Numbered from the stretch's first letter, positions 1 through 11,639 are shown. The stretch: DNA of 64,000 bases from Alentia gelatinosa (GCA_950022655.1 OX465580.1:46498028-46562027); one strand, 5' to 3'. The notes: generated by a model from the sequence alone, not told the origin. A program made the numbers and translations.

Positions 1-500
1 CATAAGACCATTCCCAGCTAGTCACCCTCCCACCTCACGATCCGCAGTCGATGTCAAGGTCGCTGCATAATTTAGCGGAGGCGTTGGGAAAATACACTGG
101 CCACCATAGCAGACAATTGCTATGACGAAATTCAAATTTGAAGTGAAGTTGCGCATTCTGTACGACATGTCCATAGGTGTCATGAACGGACGACAGTTTG
201 GGTGACATTTTCAATCACGTGACACCACGATTGTTGTGACTGAAAAACATGTTTGGCTGCCCTACGCCTCTTAGACTCACGACATATTGCCTATTCACTA
301 AAGTGTCGTGTCTATCGAACACTGACGGCAAAAACACGTCGCTCATAACGATTGTCGTCTCTGAAAAACAGGCCCCTGGTCTCAAGTTGAGACCAAAGTT
401 GAGATCCTTTCACTTGAGATCGCCTGAGATCGTTTCAACTGAAAAACACCCAAAGCACCCCAAATGGTCTTATCTTCGGGCCCAGGTTCCCTAAAACCTA
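1..500. repeat. Fragment of a dispersed repeat family with CTGAAAAACA motifs
   Basis: No gene is visible. The stretch shares several blocks with 45.9-47.1 kb: a block around 50-110 (TTTAGCGGAGGCGT, then ACACTGGCCACCA) matches 46.02-46.10 kb, and the motifs GACTGAAAAACA, GGTCTCAAGTTGAGACC and TTTCACTTGAGATC recur in the same style. This looks like a truncated copy of the non-coding DNA element seen complete at 46.3-47.1 kb. The short ORFs here look accidental. Confidence 0.55.
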
Positions 501-669
501 AATCTTAGACAAACCTGTTCTGTACTCTTTCAAAATTCTTAATTCAGTTACAACCAGCACACTCAGTTCGAGGCCCTGTGGATCCAAGTGCTCCAACCTA
601 GAGCTGTAGGATGGTACGATTCCTGTAGGAAATGCTCCTACGGATAAGGTCAAACTTGAATACTGACAC

Positions 670-897
670 CTGGGAGCTGTTTCAAAAGTCGGGAGGGTGC
701 TAAACAAGAGTACTCACCGCCAAAGCGAGAGCTAACAATGGCACTTGAAGCATCGCTGTGGAGATGGAGGTGCCGCTCTCTATTGGGTATTGGTAGCGGT
801 TTTGCTGCCGCTTTGATTCAATGTACCGCTCGCTGTTGCTTTGAAAATGCGACGTGCCGCTGGCGAGACTTCACTTGACTTTTGAAACAGCTCCCAG
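670..897. mobile_element. 228-bp MITE with perfect terminal inverted repeats
   Basis: The left end starts CTGGGAGCTGTTTCAAAAGT and the right end is its exact reverse complement over 21 bases. There is no coding capacity. The interior alternates GCCGCT-type motifs. A target duplication is not evident. The end resembles that of the larger element at 48,955-50,088 (CTGGGGGCCGTTTCACTAG), so both may belong to one superfamily, possibly Harbinger/ISL2EU-like; that assignment is tentative. Confidence 0.75.
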
Positions 898-1393
898 ATT
901 GGTTTAAAATGTATCATGTGAGAATAGAATTATTGAAGCCTCACCAAATGTAAAAAAATATCAGAGGAATGCCTAATGAACTTGTAAAGATATTCTGCAG
1001 AATATAGAACTGGTAGTGTGTGGTAATCTTTCTTTAATGATTTTCTTTGAAGAGTACCCCATTTAGTGCAGAACTACACATATACCCACTCTCATAGCAG
1101 ATATCGAGATATCCTATACTGGCCATCCAGGCCCAAGGATCTGCTAGGAGAGTGATGGGACTGGGATCCCTGCATTATATTCTAATCAAATCAAATCACT
1201 CTGTTATTTTGGGGTATTTGTTATATTTTCTTTTACCATCCATCCAATCATCTATTTCATATTTTTGATAGTGAGATCATGACTCCAATAGAAGATCTGG
1301 TCTGGTGTTGATGGCCACTGACTTCAGCTCCATTGGCCTTCGTCAACATGACAAAGCCAGGGTAGAGTTCCTCTCCAAACTCTACAATGACAT
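898..1393. other. No gene recognised; left flank of Ngaro-1
   Basis: Mostly AT-rich unique sequence. The last 80 bases (about 1313-1393) stay open in one plus-strand frame and read like protein, but I cannot connect them to an exon on the far side of the insertion at 6837, so no gene is called. Confidence 0.4.
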
Positions 1394-1533
1394 AATTAAC
1401 AAAAACCGGGCTGCAGAAAAATGTATTTATTGCACATGAAATTGATAAAAGATTGCATGGTAAAAGCAGATAAACACATTTCAGGTAAAACGATAAAACA
1501 ATAAGAGTGATAAGCGATTAAACATTATGAGCC
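1394..1533 (-). repeat. Ngaro-1 split repeat B2
   Basis: 140 bp nearly identical to B1 at 1785-1924. It starts (plus strand) AATTAACAAAAACCGGG and ends at GAGCC. It forms the 3' end of the element. The 44 bp that follow (1534-1577) separate it from A2. Confidence 0.88.
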
Positions 1534-1577
1534 CTATAGCAATAGGTAAAAGTATAAAAAAGGTGTGGGTGGGTGGG

Positions 1578-1784
1578 TAATGAAAAATTTCCCGTGCATC
1601 GACAGCGAATGCAATAGCAGGAATGACGCTAGTAGAGGCGTCAGATGGTCATGTGACCAGAAGATAATTAACATAAAAGTTCGATCAACCACCACACTGT
1701 TACCTGTTACAAACGTATGTTCGATTAACTCGTTGATAAAAGACAGCCCGGCAGTAAATTATATGTAATTTACAATTACTGCAC
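1578..1784 (-). repeat. Ngaro-1 split repeat A2
   Basis: About 207 bp, nearly identical to A1 at 6626-6836 (start TAATGAAAAATTTCCCG, end CAATTACTGCAC on the plus strand). The 60-codon ORF inside it occurs in both copies and is a by-product of the repeat. Confidence 0.88.
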
Positions 1785-1924
1785 AATTAACAAAAACCGG
1801 GCTGCAGAAAAATGTATTTATTGCACATGAAATTGATAAAAGATTGCATGGTAAAAGCAGATAAACACATTTCAGGTAAAACAATAAAACGATAAGAGTG
1901 ATAAGCGATTAAACATTATGAGCC
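1785..1924 (-). repeat. Ngaro-1 split repeat B1
   Basis: Second copy of B, directly abutting A2. The 3' end of the recombinase frame, including its stop at 1909-1911, lies inside this repeat. Confidence 0.88.
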
Positions 1925-2880
1925 AAAGAGGAGGCTAGGGCAGTAGAAGTTTGAGGGGGGACCGGCTTGGGTACATATGCTCGGAAACCCCCGACCGAGG
2001 TCCAGGCCCCGTGGGCCATGATTTTGTCCTCGGGGACGCCCGAAATCGCTGCTTGTTGGGCTCCCATCCTCCTGAGGGAGTGGAGGGTAAAGGAGTGCCA
2101 TTGAGGGTAACCTGTCGCCCGGAGGGCTGATCACACAACCGGAAGTATGGCGTCAGGCCGTAGAGGGGTGCCGTTCTTGGAGACAAACGCCGCGGCAGAG
2201 GGAAGCGCGGGGACGTGATCGCGGTATCTCTCCCATGCCTCGACCGGGCAGAACATGCCGTTGGTGCGCGTCACGGGAATTGAAAATAAGCTCGCCGGTC
2301 CAGCCGAGGTCTTTGTCGAGCGAACCGTTATCATTAGGCCCTCGTCCGAGACCAGGATGTCTCTGCGGCATAGGGTGTGAAGAGAAGCCCCGACAGGGCA
2401 TGTCGTAAGGAGGTTTGACTGACGTAACAGCGTCGTGTAGCCGAGGAGGAGAAGGGACCGGGCCGCCAGCTGGACCGGGCCAGGGGCATCCAGCGCCATT
2501 AACACGACTTTGAAAATGTCCAGCGGGACCGGGACGGCCGGGGACGTCTGGTGCGAGGATAAGCGCTGGGTGCCCTTGATAGCGCGAGTAACTAGTATGG
2601 AATCGCAGACTCCGGTCGCGATACCGCTTGCCCGTAAAAAAGTCCGCGCCCCGGAGAAATAATTCCGGACAGACGCCGGGCTTTTGAAACTGTTCGCCAA
2701 AAATTGTATGAAGAGGGCGAGTTGAGTCGGGGACGGGTCGAGGTGGTTGAAACCGTGGGCCATCATAAACGAGACGTAAGCCTGCATCTGGCGATGTAGG
2801 TTCTCTGCGGTGCCGATGGATGCTGCTGCTGTCCACGAACTCTGGAGGGACGAGATGAGGCGGGGATTTGCGTTATCTGT
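1909..2880 (-). pseudogene. Ngaro-1 tyrosine recombinase, one in-frame stop
   Basis: Integrase that would insert the circular DNA copy. The N-terminal SAM-like helices are followed by the first catalytic arginine region (TLLRQSNLL, about 2410-2430), a beta strand with MITVRSTKTS, and downstream the box HSLRRMG and HGAW...Y. A TGA at 2131-2133 separates the two halves, but reading continues in the same frame to the TAA at 1909-1911, so it is a simple nonsense mutation. The frame is open upstream of the first ATG (2787) to about 2880, where a pyrimidine-rich tract ending ACAG could be a splice acceptor. All YR catalytic positions appear present apart from the stop. Confidence 0.82.
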
Positions 2881-2897
2881 AACACAGAAACAGAAAA

Positions 2898-5025
2898 CTA
2901 TGTTGGAGACAACACATATGATAGTGGTGCTGGATCTCGACGAGACAAATTTCGATCCTTAACTAATTTGAGGGCGAGTTTAGCCTTATCTTGGTCGAAA
3001 CTCACGCGGGAGAGAGCATCTGCGAGAACGAGTTGGTCCCCCGGCTTATGGACTACGCGAACTATCACATCGTGTAAGGCTTCGATTAACGCGATTTCTC
3101 GCGCACAGGCGGCCAGAATTGGGTCTCGAGTCCTTCCGGAGTTCAAAGCGTACATTGCCGCTGAGTTGTCTGTGGTGACTTGGATGATATGGCCTCGCGT
3201 TCCGGGTGGTCTCAACGACTTGACCGAGAGGAGGCAGTTGATTGCCTCGATTTGGCTAATGTGATACGCCTCTCGGTATGCCTCCGGGAGGGGGATACTG
3301 TAATAAGTTTTTGCTGTCTCGCAAAAAGCGCCGAGGCCCCTCGGGCACGCATCGCATTCAATCTCGACCGAGGGGCGATCTTTGATGATCAGCTTTTTTC
3401 CGTTTGAGTTCTTCGCGAAATCAGCAAACCAGACCAGATCTTTCTTGCACTCGATGTCCAGCTCGACCGGGACGTCGTCCTGTGATCTTCGCAGTGTATC
3501 CAACAACCGGGACATGTATCGTCGCGCCGGAGGAATACACTGGGATATGTGGTTGAGTTTGCCGCAGATCGACTGTAATTGCTGCTTGGTGGCATGGGTT
3601 CTCGTCTCCCAAGCCCGACACTCGTCTATGACGGCTTGGAGCTTGGTCTGGGGGATGGTGATTTGCATATCGATGGTATCGATTGTAAATCCCAACCAGT
3701 CGATATGAGTTGTGGGGAAGACAGATTTTTCCGGGGCCAACTCCGCCCCCAGCCGCTGGCATACCTATTCAAAGCCGGCAAAGGACCGGACAGCGGTGGA
3801 AAAATCTGAGTCAACGGATACGAAATCATCTACATACGCTAGCAGTTGAGCGCCACACTTCCGGTTCATTACCCAGCATAAAGCGTTAGAGACTCTCTGC
3901 TGAGCTCCCCCGGAAAAACGACAGCCAAATGAAGGGCAGATGTCCACGTAGTATTTCCCGTGTTGTTGGAGTCCGAGTAGGGGATAATCTAGCGGATCAA
4001 TCCGGAGCCGGCGGTATGCTCTCCGGAGATCAGCCTTCCAGATGAGAGCGCCTCGTCCGGCGCGTAGCACGAGGGTAGCGAGGTCCGCGATTGTAGGAAG
4101 AGTATATTGGCTTTCATGGCCTTGGAAATAGTTCTTAGCGATCCCGTCGTTAACACTAGCGCCTTTGGGGGAGCTAAGGTCCATTATTACCCGTCTCTCC
4201 ATCGGGTCCCCCGGCTTAGGGCGAGTCAACAAAGGGCTCACCTGAGTCCAAGGTGAAAACGGAGGGGAGTCGAACGGTCCAAGCATGGCGCCTAATCATT
4301 TTTCTTTCGCTAAGAACGAATCCACTGCCGCTGGAAAAGCGATAGCAGACGCGTGGTTCTTGTAAGTGGGTATTGGAGGCCTGTCGGCTGAATACGAGCT
4401 AGGCCAGCCAAAACGAAGGTGGTCAACTATGCCTCGGTCGTGATATCCGGTCAAAGCATCACTCCAGGCGTCACAGTTCATGTTGGAGGGAATCGGTATC
4501 CGGGCCCCTAAATAATTTGGGACTCCGGAGCGGCGCACCTCCCGATAAATACTCATATGATCTGGGGCGTTCCGGGCGGCGACTGCTGAGGGGTGCGGCC
4601 AGGCCCTGAGCACCAATTCCATGTACTTCTTAGGACTCATTGGGACGGCCCGGGCGCCTCGAGCAGCCGGTCCAGTTACGCGAGAGTCCGTCTGGTCGTT
4701 CATTTCGACCGAAACGTGAGCAATGGTTCTCCGTGGAGTACTTGTAGCAACTGGTGAAAGGTCTTTGTCACGAGTCAATGCCTCCACGGTGTCCTCCAGG
4801 CCGTTGGGGACGAAAGTGGGGTTGTAGTAGGCACCCTCAGAACTTTCTGTTGTTGTGAAAACATTTGAAAAATCATGGACCGGGGGTATCGGTGCACCGA
4901 CCGCCTCTCCAGGGTCGGGGTGTTCCTCCCGTAAGGAGCCGATACCATTGTCCAGCCTAGGCACAATTCCCTCCAGCCGTCGGTCTGAGGGCGCGTCCCG
5001 TGTGGGGGCCAGCTGGACCGGCCAC
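2898..5025 (-). pseudogene. Ngaro-1 reverse transcriptase / RNase H, two in-frame stops
   Basis: Pol polyprotein of a DIRS-type element. In order: a spacer region, the GAMLGPFDSPPF segment that precedes RT, fingers with KADLRRAYR, the catalytic YVDDF at 3822-3836, then RNase H with ECDACPRGLGAF, an ETA..E region, TTDNSAAMYAL and ADALSR. The frame is continuous from about 5025 to 2898 except for TGA at 4296-4298 and TAG at 3765-3767. The start codon is not obvious: the first long open stretch begins without ATG. A second minus-strand frame (4957-5427) overlaps the N-terminus and lies in frame with gag, so a frameshift near 4960 may have separated it from pol. Confidence 0.82.
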
Positions 5026-5457
5026 GGTCATGAGAACATGGGGAACAACGCGATCACAAATGTCATGAACATGAGAAACAACATGGTCAACATCATCAGG
5101 TACAGTAGAACAAACACGTGAAAAAGAACAAGAAACATCACGATCATTTTCAGGTTCAACAATATGTCCCAAAGATACACTGCCATATTCAGTAAGAGGT
5201 AGAAAGCGTGCCGGGGTGCGACCACGTGTGAGTTTGTTTTTGTTATGGTCGTCGCCAACCACGTGACCAGGCTGCACGTGACTCGCATTGTTTATGTTTG
5301 GCGAAAGCACGTGGCGTTGGCCGGCACGCGGAGAACAGAACCGTGTACACAGATCAGGGCGGCGGGTGAAACATACATGTGCAGTGTCCGGGTCGCGCGC
5401 CCGACCTGGTAGAATTATAAAATACACGGGTTCTGTACCTTTTTGTAGTCCGGTTCT

Positions 5458-6549
5458 TTACTTCCCAAACCCCGGAGCAGCGGGGGCCTTTTGTCCGGAC
5501 CGGCAGTTGATTTGCGGGTGCGGGAAGGTTGCCGCCTTGTTATGAAGACATGATACACATATGTGCAGCTTCCGTACGCCTCCCTGCACGTGATGGGTAG
5601 CTTCCGGGCATTCGTCTCGCTGGTACGGCTGACATGGCGGCCCGGGGCGGGCCCTAGCCACGTGATGCGGTAAGTCCAGGGCGGTCTGTCCCGGTCTGGC
5701 TGCCTCCTTTGTCTTTGCAGCTGTCGTCGCTTGGCCGCCTGGCACGTGAGCCAGCCGTGTCTGCAGTCGGTCAATTTCATATGAATTTAACCACGTGATC
5801 CTTCCGTTTGCGACCCTGTTGCACACTTCCTCGGAGAAACACCGGACATTGGGCCACGGGAAATCCCTGGCGTCATCCAGGATGGCCTCCAGGTGGGCCC
5901 CCATGGCGTCCCAGGTCTCCTCATCCGGGGCGATCTTCGCTAATTGAAGGAAACCGTACGCGTACTCCGGAATGGTTAGATCATCCACTCCCGTCTTTGC
6001 TCTCTTAGGGCCCCTTAATATAAAGTGGTGGGGCATCGTGTAGTTACCTTTGATGTCCGGTTGAAGAGCGGCCCGGACAGCCTGGGCCACCCGGTCCGCG
6101 GCGTCCCCTTGCAGATCCAGGTCCGACATCTTTTCCGGGAGTACAGGTGTCGGTAGGCGGGCAGGGTGGTGAGGGTGGTTGTACAAGCCCGAGCGGTATT
6201 CGTGGTCACGGCTGGATGAGCGGCCTGCGGCGTTTCCCGCGTGCCGGTCGGGCTGCCCTGGCGCCTTGTTAGAAGCGTCATTTTGCGCTGACTTGTTTTG
6301 GACAAGCTGCGATAACATCGATGTAATGCTTTCCAGCCTGCCGTCGATCGCGTCGACCCTTCCGGCGACATCTTGGATTTCTGCCGCATTTCTTCTCGCT
6401 AATGGTCCGGAGCCCGAGGAGGACGCCGGCGACCCAGGGACGCCATCGTGGTCGCCATCTTGGATTGACATGTTTGCCGGGTTCTCCTGGTTCTTTTTCC
6501 GGGTTTGAGTCCGCTTTTTTGGAGAAATAGCCTGCTTCCGTCTGGGCAT
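5458..6549 (-). CDS. Ngaro-1 gag-like protein (363 aa)
   Basis: First ORF of the element, intact. The N-terminus is basic (PRRKQAISPKKRTQTRKK), followed by a Ser/Gly/Pro-rich stretch and a short coiled-coil-like segment (VAGRVDAIDGRLESITSML). A mid-region of about 100 residues resembles the conserved part of DIRS gag-like proteins. The C-terminus is Cys/His-rich (CPEATHH, ICVSCLHNKAA, INC) and probably binds RNA. It ends in TAA at 5458-5460, after which the same frame stays open to 4957. Function is inferred from position and composition, not from a close match. Confidence 0.75.
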   Translation of the reverse strand: MPRRKQAISPKKRTQTRKKNQENPANMSIQDGDHDGVPGSPASSSGSGPLARRNAAEIQDVAGRVDAIDGRLESITSMLSQLVQNKSAQNDASNKAPGQPDRHAGNAAGRSSSRDHEYRSGLYNHPHHPARLPTPVLPEKMSDLDLQGDAADRVAQAVRAALQPDIKGNYTMPHHFILRGPKRAKTGVDDLTIPEYAYGFLQLAKIAPDEETWDAMGAHLEAILDDARDFPWPNVRCFSEEVCNRVANGRITWLNSYEIDRLQTRLAHVPGGQATTAAKTKEAARPGQTALDLPHHVARARPGPPCQPYQRDECPEATHHVQGGVRKLHICVSCLHNKAATFPHPQINCRSGQKAPAAPGFGK

Positions 6550-6625
6550 CTTGTGCTCGTTAAGAAGTAGTGATAAATATGTTGGTAAAAACCGAAAACG
6601 GTAGTAAAAATTTGAGCAAGAGCAG

Positions 6626-6836
6626 TAATGAAAAATTTCCCGTGCATCGACAGCGAATGCAATAGCAGGAATGACGCTAGTAGAGGCGTCAGATGGTCAT
6701 GTGACCAGAAGATAATTAACATAAAAGTTCGATCAACCACCACACTGTTAACTGTTACAAACGTATGTTCGATTAACTCGTTGATAAAAGACAGCCCGGC
6801 AGTAAATTATATGTAATTTACAATTACTGCACAATT
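6626..6836 (-). repeat. Ngaro-1 split repeat A1 (5' end of element)
   Basis: Matches A2 with about one substitution visible over 200 bp, which implies a fairly recent insertion. Its outer edge at 6836 is where similarity to A2 stops. Confidence 0.88.
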
Positions 6837-7113
6837 CCCTATACCATAACTCTGCACAATGCTAAGCTCATCTGAGGAGGAACTTGTGTGATCAGAGATC
6901 ACCCCTATCTTTGCGAACGTGGCACTTCTCTCAGGCAGCCCTGTAATTATCTCCGACATCTTATCAAGTCTATCTGGCAGAACAGCACCTCCCTCTGATA
7001 GCTCAACATGTCCCTCTGGTAGCTCAGCAGGTCCATCTGGCAGGTTGGCATGGTCCTCAGAGAGTTCTTCCTGAAACACATCTGCAGAGGACACACTCTT
7101 GCCTGGTTATACA
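6837..7113. other. Right flank of Ngaro-1; unassigned
   Basis: On the minus strand about 85 codons (7094-6837) are open and encode an acidic, repeat-like peptide (LPDGPAELPEGHVELSEGG). It could be a fragment of a larger coding region but has no recognised domain. Confidence 0.3.
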
Positions 7114-7117
7114 TTAA

Positions 7118-7243
7118 CCCTTTAACCGCCGCACGCTAAATCCGGACGGGAGTTGAACCGCGGCGCCCCCTATCGCTAACCTATGTACTACACCGCCGCA
7201 GGCTTTAAGCATATGCTCCCTCGTACCGCCGGCCCAGTTTACC
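7118..7243 (+). mobile_element. piggyBac-type left terminus at a TTAA site
   Basis: TTAA (7114-7117) is followed by CCCTTTAACCGCCGCA and a GC-rich subterminal region with GCGCCCCCTATCGC. The same subterminal pattern occurs at 63,713. The 16-base end is identical to the reverse complement of the terminus at 17,034. LINE sequence replaces it at about 7244. Its matching right end is not certain. Confidence 0.6.
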
Positions 7244-7538
7244 GTGAAACATCTCATGCTATGCTGTCAGGTCTTCAAAGAGAACAGGAAGAAATTCCTG
7301 AAGAATGGGACAACAATGCGCAGTGTTTTCCATAACACTGGGAAGAAAGAAATTCTTGACTTCCTCAGCGAATGTAAGATTTTCGATAAGATATGATTGA
7401 GAAAAGTAAGATGCCTGGATTAACCAGTCAGCATAACTTTTTCTCCCAAAAGAATATGCAAATTTGAGTAAAGTAAAACAAAGTAAGTCTAATTGAACAA
7501 ATTGGACGTTAAACTACCCAAACAAACAAACAAACAAA
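7244..7538 (+). mobile_element. LINE 3' end, 5'-truncated
   Basis: Matches the last 300 bp of LINE-A (about 37.31-37.61 kb): the last codons of ORF2 (VKHLMLCC ... FDKI), the 3' UTR and a tail of CAAA repeats. Loss of the 5' part is the usual result of incomplete target-primed reverse transcription. Confidence 0.88.
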
Positions 7539-8273
7539 GATCGGGGAGCGTCTATTGTTTTGAAGGTGGTAGTGGTAGAATTTCTCCATTTTCTCCGTAA
7601 ATTGATGATGTTTTAATAAAAGATGACCATTACGGCAAACAGGAGAAACACACAATTCTAAAGTATTATGAAATAAAACAACGCCTAAGGTTATCTAAGC
7701 AATAGCGAAAGTTTAAACTCGCGCACCATAGCAAAACCGTTGGTGGGGGCGGGAGTGTCAGTGTCAATATAGATAGCTAAGCTGATTCCTCTACGCAATG
7801 GACGCTGTGTAAAATCATTTCTCCTCGTCAAATAGCGGATTAACAACAGAAATGGAACCCAGCACGTTCATTATAAGGCTTGTGCCTACAAAAGGATATA
7901 AATATTATGGCGGAAAAACCATCGAAAGTGTGGTTAATATGGTGATAACTTCGGATCTTTGAGGCTGGTGGTATAGGTGTCAAGTCCAGTGACAGCGCCA
8001 TGTCTGCTAAGCTGTCTGCTACAAGATGATGCGACAACCCACAGAATTGTCATTTATATCATCCTATGGCGTCAACAGTGTAAACTGAGACCAGCATTAT
8101 GTTCATCTGATCAGCAGCTATACGAAGGTGTCAGACTTGACACGGTGGAATTAACCTAACACTTTGTAACTAATATCGGCAAAGCCTCTATAGAGTGCTG
8201 TCTAGATTATAAGGTTGAGTCTATGGGAAGCCGTGTCACTGCTCGAACAGTAGGGTTGTCAAGTTATAATATA
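7539..8273. other. No gene recognised
   Basis: AT-rich unique sequence between the LINE tail and the satellite array. Only short unsupported ORFs occur. Confidence 0.4.
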
Positions 8274-10673
8274 AAATCAGCTCGCACCGGGTTTAAACTT
8301 TAGATTCATGATTAATCATATGTATATTCATATTCTACAGACTGTAAGGTTTGTTTCTATCTAAATAATGTCCAGGTTTGACGAGTTTATATTTAATAAT
8401 CCAGATTTAACCTTGGGTATTACGCAGTCGGCTTGCTGGTTCAGTCGAATCTTAAACGATGTTTACAAAATCAGCTCAGATAGGGTTTAAACATTAGAAT
8501 TAACTACAGGGAAGTGTATTTTCACATTCTATAGACTCCAAGGTTTGTTCCAGTATGTATTTTATCAAAAATAGACGAGAAGTGACCAAGATATTGAAAT
8601 ATTAAGATGCGAGTTACGCACGTTGAATTCTGGCCTAGCTCGATATGCCATTGCTTATACTGTGTAGTTAGGGTGGTCGAGCTGTCATTAGAAATCAGCT
8701 CGCACCGGGTTTAAACTTTAGATTCATGATTAATCATACATATATTCTTATTCTACACACTCTAAGCTACCGTTCTATGTAAATAATGTCCAGGTTTGAC
8801 TAGTTCAGATTTAATAATTCAAATTTAACCTTGGGTATTACGCAGTCGGCTTGCTGGTTCAGTCGAATCTTAAACGAGGTTTACAAAATCAGCTCAGATA
8901 GGATTTAAACTTTAGAATTAACCACAGGGAAGTGTATTTTCACATTCTATGGACTCCAAGGTTTGTTCCCGTATGTATTTTATCAGATTTAGACGAGAAG
9001 TGACCAAGATATTGAAATATTAAGATGGGAGTTACGCACGTTGAATTCTGGCCTAGCTTGATACGCCATTGCTAATACTGTGTAGTTAGGGTGGTCGAGC
9101 TGTCATTAGAAATCAGCTCGCACCGGGTTTAAACTTTAGATTAATGATGAATGATACGTATATTCATAATCTACATACTGTAAGGTTTGTTTCTATCTGA
9201 ATAATGTCCAAGTTTGACGAGTTTAGATTTAATAATTCAAATTTAGCCTTGGGCATTACGCAGTCGGCTTGCTGGTTCAGTGATCACAAAATCAGCTCAG
9301 ATAGGGTTTAAACATTAGAATTAACTACAGGGAAGTGTATTTTCACATTCTATAGACTCCAAGGTTTGTACCAGTATGTATTTTTTGGTTATCTGGCCAC
9401 TGGCGAATTAGAAATTGATTATATTGTTTGGTCAACGCGCAGACTATATCAGACCGTCTGTCCATAGCTTACTGTGTGGAGGGGGCTGCCGAGTGGGCAC
9501 GGATTGAATCATAAATCATCTCGCCCAGAGTTTATCATTTGAATTAATGTAATTCTGTTTATATATTGAGCATCTACACACTCTAAGCTACAATCCTATG
9601 TAAATATTGTCCAGATTAGTCCAGGTTAGAATTAATAATCAAACAAAGAAAGTCGGCATAATGCAGTTTTGTGGTTTGGCTAACTAAATCATCTCTTTCG
9701 GGGTTTAAATCTAAGATAAATGAATTTTCGTATATTCTAACGTGAACTACACACTCTCAGCTTCATGATGATATAATGTTGTCCATTTTGGTTGAATTGA
9801 GACCAAGTAATCGAAATATTAAGATACGCCATATGCACCCTCTATACTTTACTATAGGTTTGGTATGGGAGTGCAGATCTGGGCCAGGCACGATTCAGAA
9901 AATCCTTCATATGAGGATCTAACTTTAAATATATGTCAGGAGACATTAATATTCGTAAACTACAGATTCTCAGCTTTCTCCTGATATATAATTTGTGTAT
10001 TTTGGACAATGTGGGATTTAGTTATCGAATTTAGAAGATTAAAAGCTTTACTATAGGCTTGGTAGGGGATTCAGGCGCTGGTCGAGATACGGTTTAGAAA
10101 ATCTTTTATTACGAGAATTTACCTTGAGATATATCAATGGAGACATTAATATACATAAACTACGGGTTCTTAGCTTTCTCCTGATATATAATTTGTGTAT
10201 TTCGGACAAGGTGAGAATTAGTTATCAAATTTAGAAAATTAAAAGTACTCTGTCAATAAATTGGCTTATTTCGCCATGGCTAGGTTCTAACACAGCTCTT
10301 TCTAAATGATTTATTTTAGGCTCTCAGCATTGAATCTATGGACGGGGACTTGGATTAGCATAACCTACACTGTCTGAGGTTTGTTTATATGAAATATCAT
10401 TCAATTTGAACCAGGGGATGATTTAGAATTTAATTAACGTAAACGGTCATCTAAGCTGAGCCTTTACTTTGGGTGCGGTAGGGGAGTTAGGCGCTGGGCA
10501 AGACACGATTTAGAAAATCATTTATTTTCATGATTTAACTTAAAATATATGATTGGAGACATCAATATTCGTAAATAAGATACTCTGAGCTTTCATTTGA
10601 TATATATCTCGACCATTTCGGACAAGTTGGGACTTAGATATTGATTTTTGAAAATTAGATTCGAGCAGTGACT
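8274..10673. repeat. Satellite array of about 200-bp monomers with a 418-bp dimeric unit
   Basis: Monomer starts (AAATCAGCTC... followed by GGGTTTAAAC or a degenerate form) lie at 8274, 8468, 8692, 8886, 9110, 9288, 9513, 9686, 9900, 10,098, 10,304 and 10,515. In the first part two monomer types alternate (GCACCGG type and AGATAGG type) with spacings 194/224, so 8274, 8692 and 9110 are exactly 418 apart and nearly identical. To the right the monomers decay and the dimer pattern fades, as at the edge of a satellite domain. Each monomer also carries CTCTAAG/CTCCAAG and a TGTCCA motif. Non-coding. Confidence 0.85.
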
Positions 10674-11635
10674 TTTTTTTTTTTTTTGTGAAAAGTGTTT
10701 ATTGATGACAAAGACTCAATATAATACAATTGATTTTCAGCGCTATCGTCATAGAACAAAGACAAAAATGACAAGACAATAACAGACTACAGATCGAAGC
10801 ACAAGTTCAGTACATATACATACTATGTGGCATATCAGTGTCATCAAGAGCCCCTGTTGCGAAAGAGACAAAAGGAGTCTATTTACATGTACCAAATTAC
10901 ATTCTCTGTTGAACATACCACCACACACCAAGCAATATAAACTGAAAAACACAACACATTACGAAATGCATACAATTCCACCAGGAGACAAAATTTGTCC
11001 TGCCTTGTTCCCTACATCCAAAACCTCAGGAAAAATCAATACCATATCACACAAAACCATCCCGGAAAACCACGCTCAAAGAAAGCAATATCATTTTATA
11101 CCTTACACATACAGTACCAGATCAACAAAGGTCTATCGACACAGAGGCTTTATAGTCTGCTTAAACCTATCTCTACTCACTATCCTTTGCACCTCCACCT
11201 CTAGAAGGTCCCACAATCGCACACCCCGATAGAGAGGCGATTTTTTAAATAGGTCCGTAACTGGCCTCTTTAACTTGATTTTTATCTTACCAGCACTACG
11301 TGTACGCGGTCCTTCAGAAGGACCTTCACAGACCAAATTCTCAGATTTTGATGCCCACCAGTGCATATGTGCCAGCAGGTGACACCTTCTCCTAACTTCA
11401 AGTGGCTCTAGACGGGCTCTAGACTGCAACTCTATGATTGATACTTGGTCTCGTAGACTTACCTTGAAACACACCCGTAGTGCATTATTTATTGCAATCT
11501 GTAAATTATTCAACTGAATCCCAGTTAAGAGAGTACATATGAAATCACAGTACTCCATCTTACTAAGAATCATGGTCTTTACGATTGATACAGCGGTCTC
11601 ACTATTTACAAAGAATCTCAATTTTCTTAACTTGA
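10674..11635 (-). mobile_element. 5'-truncated LINE fragment inserted in the satellite
   Basis: On the plus strand it starts with a run of 15 T (a poly-A tail on the minus strand), followed by a 3' UTR and the C-terminal end of a LINE ORF2. Satellite-like sequence resumes at about 11,640 (CGCTTATTTCGCCATTG, compare 10,264). No clear target duplication was found. The poly-A tail sets it apart from the CAAA-tailed LINE elsewhere in the window. Confidence 0.7.
11133..11621 (-). pseudogene. C-terminal piece of a LINE reverse transcriptase ORF2
   Basis: 162 codons containing a short pattern common after the RT domain of CR1/L2/Jockey-like LINEs: KMEYCDFI near the start, then a region starting LNNLQIAINNALRVC, then LYRGVRLWDLL and F-K-Q-T at the end. 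The RT core and endonuclease are absent because the insertion is truncated. The exact clade cannot be decided. Confidence 0.6.
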
Positions 11636-11639
11636 CTAT

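Larger units (their letters stand above)
1394..6836 (-). mobile_element. Ngaro-1: YR retrotransposon with split direct repeats
   Basis: A complete 5.4-kb tyrosine-recombinase retrotransposon read right to left: A1 (6626-6836), gag-like ORF, RT/RNase H ORF, YR ORF, then B1 (1785-1924), A2 (1578-1784), B2 (1394-1533). This split-direct-repeat order is characteristic of Ngaro- and PAT-type DIRS elements, which insert by recombinase through a circular DNA. I see no methyltransferase domain between RNase H and YR, which favours Ngaro over PAT. It is GC-richer than Ngaro-2 and Ngaro-3 and only distantly related to them. The gag frame is intact; the pol frame has two stops and the YR frame one, so the copy is probably inactive. 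It has no LTRs and no evident target duplication, as expected. Confidence 0.9.

Noticed and set aside
1313..1393. A host exon interrupted by Ngaro-1
   Set aside because: The peptide reads well, but no continuation is found after 6836 and no splice sites are visible.
2968..3829. Plus-strand ORFs of 75-108 codons within Ngaro-1
   Set aside because: Antisense shadows of the RT/RNase H frame.
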